In this document: piece after piece, positions 54,865 to 64,000 of the stretch | Layout: the number at the start of each line of letters is the position of its first letter | Position numbering within the stretch: position 1 is the stretch's first letter | Source: Phragmites australis | Taxonomy: Eukaryota; Streptophyta; Magnoliopsida; Poales; Poaceae | Assembly (NCBI RefSeq): GCF_958298935.1 | Contig: NC_084921.1 | Span: forward strand, 53,059,001-53,123,000 | Direction: 5' to 3' | DNA: 64,000 bases | Position numbers and translations under genes: made by a program | Notes under the pieces: model-generated | What the model saw: only the letters and a program-made list of their open reading frames with translations | The model's database searches: none | What the model was told of the DNA's origin: nothing

Positions 54865-56079
54865 AACTATTTATTTTTAGTATGTAGGAGAACTACGTGT
54901 CATTATATTAAGAAGAAAAGTGATACAGAGTCCGAAAACCTTAACAAGTATGATAAAACAACTCGTAGAATCGAGCTCACACGTAAGTCAAAGAAGAAAA
55001 AAATAAAGCCTCAAGAACCCCAACAACCAGACGATGAGGTACAACGAGGTAGCATACATACAACCCGACTATCACAAAGCAAACAACATCCACACCGAAC
55101 AATGCTACACCACAAACAACAACACCTAGCTAGAACCTTGACTAGGACAACCCGATAATTCAACAGGCGGAGCCCTACTCCCACGCCTGACTACTCGATC
55201 GGCGGCTCCCTCGTCCAATCACAAGCTCAATAGACGGGTTCTTGGGACGTCGGAGTGAAGTCACTGCTGCGAAGCGCCGAAAGGTGAAGAGAAGCTCCGT
55301 CGAATAGGAGAACATCGGACAGAAGGGTATAAAGCACCCGAGGGTGGTATGCCCTACAGATAGTGCTGCCAGCTGGAATACCAAGACAACAGAGGGATTC
55401 TCCGAAATAACGCCTTCACGAAAGAAGCGGCACTGAAACCGATGTCACTCGTCCGGGAAGCCGAACATAATTTTCACTCAGAGATATCCCATGGGGGAAG
55501 CATCGCCACGACACCTCCATGAAGGTTATGACACCCACGGGCATCACCGTCATCGACAAAGGCATGATGTCAGACAGGGCTTCACCCAAAATAACCCCTA
55601 ACCATGGCACAACCCAGCGAACTGGAGGCTCAACGGGCCGGCCGCAACAACACCTGCAAAAGATCAACCAGCAGCACCAGAGCTTGACGCAGCCTCAGGG
55701 AAACCAACAAAAGATGACAAAGGGCGAAGCCTCGGCCTGCAACCACGTACAACATGACTGACGGATACACCAATGTTGTCGTCAACAATGACCATCGCAA
55801 GAGGCACCGAAGGGGCACAGACGGCCTGTCAACAGAAGAAGTAGCTGGCCGCCCGAATCCGCCAAATGAAGTGGCCCCCAAGCCCCGGCCACAGAAGAAG
55901 AAGCTGCTCTTCGCCCGAGCTCGACGCCTCAGGAGTTGACCCGACGACAACGAGCAGCTAGCCAAACCAGCCAGTAGTGGGGCCCCAAGTCCCCCAGCTG
56001 CAGAGGCGCGCAGCCGCCCGGCACCCCCGACCGTAGAGGAGTGCAGCCACACGGAGGTGCAACCGGCCTCCGGCCACGC
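54865..56079 (-). mobile_element. Older LINE-like element hosting solo LTR 2
   Basis: Near 54870-54925 the minus strand reads TTCTTAATATAATGACACGT and AGTTCTCCTACATACT, like the 3' end of grass LINEs. The GC-rich sequence beyond (55150-56079) has frames on both strands without a named domain. It resumes after the LTR at 57486-57760. Target duplication CACGC marks the insertion point of the LTR. Confidence 0.4.
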
Positions 56080-57485
56080 TGTCGGAGGATGAACTCCTAT
56101 CGCAGGGATCCCGAGAGACCCCTTTTTAGAGATTCGACCGAGAGGATGATCCTGAACGAGCTTGTCGGGGAAATAAATGGGAACGGAAATAAATGCAGTG
56201 GCTGGTGGTGGGAGATGATCGACCTAGTGCAAGAAAGATGAGTGCACCGGGGTTTAGACAGGTTCGGGCCGCACGGAGGCGTAACACCCTACTCCTGTGT
56301 GAGTGCTATACCTTTCCTTGAAGGGAATTCTTCAAGGATGTATCTGGTTACAGGGGTGAGCTGCTTACAGAGAGCTTGAGGCTCTCTGTTCTAGCTTGGC
56401 TTGAGCTTGCTTGTGATGTTCTTCGCCTTTTGATCTGGGCTTCCTTGCCTTGTTCACCTTGTTTTCCCGTCTGTCTCCTCTCCTTTTTCTTGAGTTCTCC
56501 ATCCTTTCCTTTTATAGGCGCGCCGACCTCGACTTATCCAGAATGGGAAAGAGGGGGCGCAAATACCAAGGCGCCACGGAGAAAGGCGTCATCATTCCGT
56601 CTTGGCGAAGTAACAGGGGCGGTGGAAAATTGCGGCGTGCATCCGACCACCCGCCACTGCGGAGGTCCTCCGGGGCCATTAAGAGGGCCCACCGGGCAGC
56701 CGCAGAGGTGCCCGGTGCGCCCACCCTGTCTTGTCCTTCTGCCGGGGCAGGGTGGCAGGCGGAGCGCTTCGATTCTGGCAATGTTATCCCGAGGCACCCG
56801 GGTGAAACCGGACGGGACTCGTGCATTTAATGGACCCACGCCCCCCTGCCAGAGCATGGCAGGGTCTGACACTAGGGCGTGGGCAGCTGAGATTGTCAGG
56901 ACGTCAGGATGTCAGATCGCGCGTGCCTATTAAATGCGGCATTGGGCCCTTGACTGGCTGACACCCCGACGACGGGACCCTTCGGGTCGTCGGACGATCT
57001 TGCGCGAACCTTCGGGGAACCGAGTCCTCGGGGGCTGCCACGTGCAGCCCCGAGCACTCTCTCCCGAGCACTGGGGGAAAACTTCGGGGAACCGAGTCCT
57101 CGGGGGCTGCCACGTGCAGCCCCGAGCACTCTCTCCCTAGCACTGGGGGAAAACTTCAGGGAACCGAGTCCTCGGGGGCTGCCACGTGCAGCCCCGAGCA
57201 CTCTCTCCCGAGCACTGGGGGAAACCTTCGGGGAACCGAGTCCTCGAGAGCTGCCACATGCAGCCCCGAGCACTCTCTCCCGAGCACTTCCTTCCCGGTA
57301 CTTGGACTCCGAGGATCATCGGGGAACTGGGGTGCTCGAGAACCAGAGGCGGCAGCCCCGAGCACCTTCTCCCGGGACTTAGCTTCTTCTTATCTCGCAG
57401 GGTGGACCTCGCGGGATGGTGACGCGTGGCGGATGGCCGGCCCGGTCTCGGGACTCAGGGACCCCTGGTTTCTGATACACCGACA
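56080..57485 (+). mobile_element. Solo LTR 2 (same family), 5-bp target duplication
   Basis: It starts TGTCGGAGG and ends CACCGACA, and CACGC flanks it on both sides (56075-56079 and 57486-57490). It is 1,406 bp and collinear with 48092-49476, with the TTTTATAGG stretch near 56510. The two LTRs have different target duplications, so they are independent insertions and not the ends of one element. Confidence 0.9.
57009..57296 (+). repeat. Four 72-bp direct repeats with G-boxes inside solo LTR 2
   Basis: Units start at 57009, 57081, 57153 and 57225, a 72-base period against 73 in the other copy. Three carry CACGTG; the fourth reads CACATG. The linker after GAGCACT is GGGGGAAA here instead of CCGGTGGGA, so the arrays have been homogenised separately. 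Confidence 0.85.
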
Positions 57486-58321
57486 CACGCCAGGCTCCTC
57501 GAAGCCCCTCTGTGGTGAGCAACAGGGCCGGATCCGAGCCCCAAAGGGCAGATCCGTCCCCGTGGGAGACAGATCAAGCCCCGAAACGACCGGAGATGAG
57601 GTCAGCCAGGGCCTGTCGCGATGGAGAGACAACCGGAGAGGGGGGGGGGGGGGGAGAGGAAGAGAGGAAGCACGATGAGGGGAGAGAGGAACGGACATGA
57701 CACCCTGGCTTCGGGACCATCGCTAGCGGCGGCAGCCAGATCTTGCTCGGTTTTGGGGGTGTTGGGCTAGGCGTCGTGTCGCCCCATGAGTCGCCACGGA
57801 AGAGAAAACGATCAGTGAACCACTTCTGAGTTTCTGTCTTGCTGTAGGCTGTAGGGATGAACTATCGAAAGCAGCTAATCAACATAAACACTCCCAGTTC
57901 ACAGCTAAAAGAAATCCAAATCTGTCAATTGTTGGTGTAGCCCACACCACCTGAATGCAGGTTTCAAGTTTTCAACTAAACCCATGCAATGATATAATTT
58001 GGATTGCAGAAAAATGATCACCTGCAGGCTTCAGCTCCTTTCCTTCAGAGCATTTTCTACCTCACCAACTGTTGGGAACCATAGCTGCAGCATTGTCAAT
58101 AGTTCAGGCACCTGAAAACTGGAAGTCTGCATTTAAAAATTATTCGGATTGCAAGAGGTATTCCCAAAGATCTACATTAACAAAAAAAAAAAATCTGTAC
58201 ATCTCCGGTAGCAACTCAATTTACAGAACTTGATTACGGGGAGTTAGGAAAAACATTCACAGCGCCTAAGACAGCGCGGTGGGTTTTATACACATCAAAG
58301 TAGGTCAACTGCGAGAGACGC
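57486..58321. other. TE remnant, then 3' flank of the CCCH gene
   Basis: Positions 57486-57760 continue the GC-rich host element of the LTR and include a G tract near 57640-57653. Positions 57770-58321 are AT-rich and probably include the 3' UTR of the minus-strand CCCH gene. Confidence 0.4.
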
Positions 58322-61300
58322 CTAGGATGTGTATCTAGAACCGGATGGGGATCCCAGAAGGCGTTGAACCATAGGTTCATTAGTTGAAGCAGAAGCAGGA
58401 GAAGCAGAGGCAGAGAAACCATAAGCGTAGACTCCCATTGGAGTAACCATTGGATGGTCAAATTTACAATTGGCGCCAAACTTGCAGATGCCATAATGAG
58501 AATAGAATTTGCACAGTTCTTCACCCTGACAAAATAAAAATAGGACGGTGTTCTCAGCCTCAGGACAATCAAGATGACAGACTATTCAAGGAAATGCAGC
58601 GAAATGACAAGTTCAGGCCTAGGCATGATACACTCTTTTAGTTAGCAGACATCAGAATATATGCAATGTTCATTTGATAGCTAAATACAGTGTATGCTAC
58701 CAAATCACTATTAGATACTAAATACCTGCCCTGGCAAATTAGCATCTTTTCATTGCTCTAATCAGTCTCCAGGCATCAGCAATGAGCCAATGACACTTGT
58801 CTAGTGGGCTTAGCGGCCGAGCCTTCAAAGTTTTGATGATAAAACAGAGCTTAACCAGCAGATACAGAGAATGGCTTAACACATCATGTATAGCTTGAAT
58901 CTGCGTGTTTAGCTTCTTTAGCAGGTGTGCATTTATTGCTAGGGGCAAAAATCTGTCATCGCTAGCAGAAATCATGCCACAGCAAAATCAATCATCTAAC
59001 TGAGAAACAGCATGCATGAAATTCTTCATTTTCTTTATTTACCACGAATCAGCTCTTTAAACACACAACACATCTTTGATTTTAAAATCAATCTTCAACC
59101 CAGTGTAAGACTGCTGAACAGCCAAACAGCTTTGTAAATGAATAGCCTTAACGAGGTGTTCCTGCGAGAACTACATCAGCTGAGTCTCTCCCGAAACGAG
59201 ATGAGGTGGTACAGCAATCAACAAATTGATATACAAGCAACAAAAAGTTAAGCCAAAACTATCATAAAATACTGAACAAAGGATCAATAGAACAGAAATA
59301 GAGAAGGTTTGTTCAATGACTTACTGGACGTAGTGGAAGACCCATTGGACTTAAGACACAATCTGGAGGAGGCAGTGATCTCACCCGGGGATGATGGAAC
59401 TTGCACACTGCACCGAATTTACAATCTCCTGTCTTCATGTAATATTGGCATTCTGGTTGATCAGGTCTCTCAGGAAATACATTCTCTCTCTGCAACGCGT
59501 ATCGAGGCACAGGAAACGAACTGGATCTGTACGGTGATAACATTCCCTGATTTACTGCACTGGCTTCATCTTGTTGAGAAGTTCCATAAGTTTGTTGAGC
59601 CCCAGGTGACTGCAGCTGACTCTGAGAAGATGAAACAGATAGTTTGGCCCCTTAGATGTAAACAAAATCACAACTATCAACCCTAAATATGATCTCCAAT
59701 AATTTATGTACGAACAGGTTTCAGTGCCATAAATTACGAAACAAAATAGAAAAAGAAATTATAGCCTGATATACACTTTGCAGAAGATCAAATAAGTGGG
59801 GAAAACAAGTTAAAATGGGTATAGACACAATACTTTTGCACTCCCTGTTCTTCTAAGGAGTCTCTCAATGTTTAATACAGATTTTAAGGAAATTAGCAGA
59901 GACAGAAGATAAATACGAATACTTTATTGATCGGGAAAATTTCATTGCGCTGCATTACTAGAGGAAATGAACTTACAGTGTATGAGTTCCAGCTTGGTAC
60001 TTGAACAAGACCCTGAGGTACAATCATTGGTGCATAATTTGAAGGACTTTGCCATTTAGAGCTTGGAATAAAAGAAGCTCGTGGAAAAGCCCAGCTTGCT
60101 ATAGTTCCAGTATAGGAATGTGGACCAGTGCTTGCAGAGGAATGTACAGAAGGATAAATAGGAGAACCATGTGAAGACGCCACCACATTGAAAAGTTCAG
60201 GATGGTGGAATTTACAAGTATTCCCATATTTACACTGTCCTGTTTTTAAATAATATGCACACTCCATTTCATTCTACAAAAGTAAAACAGACTTAGTTTC
60301 AGTACAAGAAACAGTCAAATGTAGAAAAGGACATATAACTGCCAACAAACAACGAACCGGGCGGAGTGGATATCCTAATGTGTTTAGCTGCACCCTCCCT
60401 GCAATTCCAGCCTTTTCTCTGGGATGGTGGAATTTACAAGTGGGCCCAAACTTGCATGTCCCAGTCTTCAGATAGTACTGCAGGAAAAATGTTCGGCTAT
60501 TCTCAGTTTCAGTACTCACCCAACATGACATATAACTAAAACACTCATAGATTTTAAGATCAAAGATGTAGAGCCAAAGAAATGTCAAGACAAACAAAAA
60601 TGTCCAAATTTCTAATGTACTAGGACATTCACGAACTGGGTTATCATTCTGAAATCTGAAGACAGATTAAGCTAATTGTCTATGAGTTCTTTTCTTGCTG
60701 CATGCATATGTTCGCCAAAACATGTTTTTTTTAAGTGAAACACCCATTAAGAAACAAGATCATTGCTCAGTTCTCAGAACCTCGACATCTTAGTTCAACC
60801 TAGGAAATGCATTAACTACATTTAATAATATTGTCTCTGCATTTTTTACGAGTGTATCAACCAAATAAGCAGTTTCATAAAATCACCTTAAAGGAAGAAC
60901 ACAAAGCAGTAAGTCAGTGGCACACATGTAACACTGTTAAACAATACACCATTGCCACAAGTAATACTTATGACTAAATCATGTTTCTGAATACCAGAAG
61001 AGTTAGTACTCAGAGTTACCTGACATTCTGGCTGTCCCACCCTCTCAGGATATTCTCCCTTCATTCTGGCAGAGGCAATAGCCTAACATTAAACAGATCC
61101 ATTCTAACTTGAGAACAGAAAATGAGATTGAAGTGAAGAAATAATGATTATCGAATAAAGATGTCATTTTGCAGGAAAAACTTGCAGCCACTACTGTAAA
61201 ACATCATTAAAGATCAAGACATATCCGCAGCATGTAGGAGTAGCATGAACCAAACTATGAGACACAAACAGCTTTGAAACCTGGTAGATGCCAAGCCTGC

Positions 61301-62802
61301 CTCTATTTCATAAACTTTTCTAATCTGGGAAGTTATCCAACTCTATTCTGGAAGATAGGGCACGGAGTTATAAGCTCAGACAACAGCTCATAAATTATGC
61401 TTAGAAGATCATATCACCATTCTGAATTAAAAGATTGAACAGACTACAAGCACGGGGCCACACATGGCACATAGCACCAATTTCAAGACAGCATGAAAAG
61501 ATAGAAGAATGAACCAGAAAAAAAAATTCACATAGACATTCAAGCTAAAACCCAGTTTCTCACTGCATTATGTTTACAGATTATGTTATCTGCAACATAC
61601 CACAGGACTGGTGAATTAACAGAAACTTCAAACCGCACATAAGACCAACAAACACTTCAGAGGAAGCCTTATCATCAGCATACTGGTGCTGATATCTTTG
61701 TATGCTTCCAAATGGAAACGCAATTAAATACCATAGTGGTCACATAGACACATCATTCCGTGGTGCAACTGAAATACATCACTAAAAGACTATTTCCTTC
61801 CAATTGCACATGGTTCTTAACAATACTGCCAATGTACAAAAGAACAGGGATACTGGAAAATATGCAAAATATCTGGTGATAACAAAGCAATATACCACAT
61901 AAGGACAGTTTGGAAAAGTGGATATTCACCAGATTCCTATCCGGAGGGTGATTGAACCTGCAGCTTATGCCAAATCTACACAATCCAGTCCTGAGGTAGT
62001 AAGTGCAGTCTGGTTCGCCCGACCGCTCAGGATATGGCCCAGGTTGCATAGTGGCACCGCTGTTCATGGCCATCTGTTGCCACATCCCCTCTGCAATCAA
62101 CATTGCACAAACACTTAAGAACTTAACTAGAAATCCCTACAACTTAAGAAAACTGAGATCAACAAATGTGCAATGTGAAATTTTCACTTTAGGTCTCCTC
62201 AAGCTATGAATCTATCCACATTTTATTAGCAACGGTATTCGTGCAACACATAACTTCTGAAACTAACTCAATCACTAATATCTTACCGTGGTTCCAACAA
62301 AATTCTAATGAAGCATCCGTTAAATGCAGATGCGAGACGGACTAGAGCAAAAAAGAGAGTAGAACTTCGTAACTAATAACCTCCTCGCGGTCCAACACCA
62401 TCAATTACCACCGCAAAACCCCCAATTCCACGCCGACACGAAGATCACCGCACCATGCCAAAAAAAAAAAAGCTTTCGCTACCACTTAATTCAGTGCGAT
62501 TAGTACTCAATGGTCCAAAACAGAATACTATGGGAGCAGCCAGTGATTCCACGAAAAAATACGAAAAAAAACTGAGCACCTGAGCTTAACCTACACTCGG
62601 AATTAAGCGTCGGAACCCCAATTCCCGAATCCAGACCACCGCTGGAGCGCGAGGGGAAAGAGCAGCGGAAACCCTAACCTTCATAGAGAGCGGCGGGGTC
62701 GGGGGAGGACGTGTCGGCGGCGGCGGGGGTTGGGGGAGGCGCGGGTGCGGCGGCGGAGACCGTCACCGCCGCGGGAGCGGATGCCCTTCCGGCGTCGTCC
62801 AT
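58322..62802 (-). CDS. CCCH zinc-finger protein, five fingers (ZFN-like)
   Basis: Exons are 62802-62679, 62090-61930, 61082-61020, 60477-60358, 60273-59977, 59621-59325 and 58525-58322, giving 421 residues with phase kept throughout. There are five C-x8-C-x5-C-x3-H fingers, starting at Cys70 (TYYLRTGLC), Cys115 (QYYLKTGTC), Cys161 (AYYLKTGQC), Cys313 (QYYMKTGDC) and Cys359 (KFYSHYGIC). Three come close together, a Ser/Pro-rich spacer of about 130 residues follows, then two more. This 3+2 layout is that of plant ZFN1-type proteins, which bind RNA or single-stranded DNA and localise to nucleus or cytoplasm. Finger 2 is split by an intron right after Cys-Gln. Residues 1-40 are Ala/Pro-rich. The start is the first in-frame ATG in a GC-rich exon. 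The gene appears intact. Which named rice or Arabidopsis gene is its ortholog cannot be settled here. Confidence 0.93.
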
Positions 62803-62937
62803 CGGCCGCGAGTGGCGGCCATCACGCGATCGCGGCGGCGGAAGGAGCTGCTGCCATCCGGTGCTCCGGCGAGGGAGGCGAGCGAATGATCGGTGTTGAG
62901 AATAACAGAATAGAGAGGAGGCCCTGCCCCTCGTATT

Positions 62938-62956
62938 CCCCCCCCCCCCCCCCCCC
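62938..62956. repeat. C homopolymer in the CCCH gene leader or promoter
   Basis: There are 19 consecutive C about 135 bases upstream of the CCCH start codon. On the coding strand this is a G run, prone to slippage and to G-quadruplex formation. Confidence 0.9.
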
Positions 62957-64000
62957 ACTTTTCTTCTGGACGCGGTTTGCTACGTGCACTCGCGCGTTGC
63001 GTACTTGCGTTGCGGTGCCTCTTGGATTGTACGGACTGCCTACGAAGTCTTTGATTCGATTTAAAAATTCAAGCACAGTTTAAAAGGTTGGAAGAAAACG
63101 AAATTACGCGGGAGTAGATCTAAGCTAAGTAGAAGAGACCTAAACCAAACCAAAGAAGACTCCGGTATGGATGATAAGATGTGCACATTTCTACCGTAGA
63201 ACATGAACAGCGTGGTTTTCAACTAAAGTCTTAATAAAAATATGTTTGTTTTATCTTTAAATTATGAAAATCTAGTTCAATTTATAGGATCTATGAAACC
63301 TCATTCTTATTCAATTTGCAGGATTTATGAAACCTCATTCTTATTAGATTGTGGATTGTGGAATTTCAGTATAACTTAATTTGTAGAGTGTGAGAATTGG
63401 CTTTTATATTATGATAGTTTATTTTTACTTTTGTTTTCAGTTAGGCTAGAATCTAATATCAAAATAAAAAACAAAACGGGCTTAAGTCAGATGAGATTGT
63501 GAGTGAAAATATTTTCTATAAAATTAGATACTAGTAAATAATAGAGGTGGCTATATCTTGTAATATATAAGTAAGAGTTATATATATAGTGTTACTTTAA
63601 AGTCGTTTTGTGATGTATGCGAAAGCAACACTAGCATCACTATAATAATATGTAAGTACGAAATTGATAATGTGTCATTTCTGCCACATGACATTAATAT
63701 AAGCCTATTAACTATGATGTGGTATGCGGTCACCCCTTTAGCATTTCAATGAACGATTATTGCCTAAGAACGTGGTGTAACAAGTAGATTTTAGATAGGG
63801 ATGACAGTCAGACTTGTAAGTTTAAATTTAACGGGTCGGGTACATGAAGAATAGTGGATGCAGACATAAGTTTGTGTTTTCCCCATGAGTACTCAAAGTT
63901 ATATTTTTCCTAGCGGCAGACTAGCCTAACTCTAAAATACACACCACTCCATTCTCCGTTGCCAATCACACACGAGCCTCATTTCTTGACTCGGCTTTGA
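62957..64000. other. Intergenic, with a 34-bp tandem duplication
   Basis: No gene is recognised to the window end. Positions 63276-63309 and 63310-63343 are two near-identical 34-bp copies beginning TTCAATTT and ending TCATTCTTA. The last 200 bases are less AT-rich and could approach the next gene. Confidence 0.4.

Noticed and set aside
48092..57485. The two TGTCGG..CCGACA repeats as the 5' and 3' LTRs of one full-length element
   Set aside because: Each copy has its own perfect target duplication, no primer-binding site or polypurine tract adjoins them, and the DNA between contains unrelated gene and transposon sequence.

Overview
This window is plant nuclear DNA, very probably from a grass (Poaceae). 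The genes have many short introns with GT..AG borders, and the exons read like known grass and Arabidopsis protein families. The intergenic DNA holds typical grass repeats: Tourist-, Stowaway- and hAT-type MITEs, gypsy and LINE debris, and solo LTRs. A panicoid grass is my guess from the repeat style; the sequence alone does not prove it.

Layout. Positions 1-7,300 hold a small predicted membrane protein (533-1099, +), a complete mitochondrial-type glycine-rich RNA-binding protein (CDS 4354-5194, +, four coding exons plus a 5' UTR intron) and a small proline/histidine-rich gene broken by a frameshift (6415-6985, +). Positions 10,102-26,066 are one minus-strand gene, THO2 of the THO/TREX mRNA-export complex. 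I rebuilt it as 32 exons giving 1,749 residues with phase kept at every junction. Its introns carry LINE fragments, a perfect tandem duplication and an AT microsatellite.

Positions 26,400-35,050 are repeat-rich: a Helitron-like segment with decayed pieces of an SRS2-like DNA helicase gene, degenerate gypsy gag and pol fragments, two inverted copies of an unclassified repeat, and a GC-rich array with a period of about 213 bp. Positions 35,050-41,000 are AT-rich intergenic DNA with several MITEs.

Positions 41,196-43,629 (+) encode a two-exon protein with a trypsin/HtrA-like domain and a candidate His-Asp-Ser triad. Positions 45,600-53,200 hold a MITE, LINE fragments, a solo LTR (48,092-49,476) and a broken DUF4283/zinc-knuckle ORF1 flanked by 390-bp direct repeats. 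A small secreted cysteine-rich protein follows (53,259-53,699, -). A second solo LTR of the same family lies at 56,080-57,485, and the last gene is a five-finger CCCH zinc-finger protein of the ZFN type (58,322-62,802, -).

Three of the intact genes act on RNA (glycine-rich RBP, THO2, CCCH protein), but nothing suggests a cluster; plant genes are transcribed singly. I see no tRNA, rRNA, CRISPR or bacterial-type operon. The less expected items are the triad-bearing protease-like protein, the 12-cysteine secreted protein, the G-box-bearing 73-bp repeats in the solo LTRs, a 40-bp LINE-tail insertion with a 17-bp target duplication, and the captured helicase fragments.
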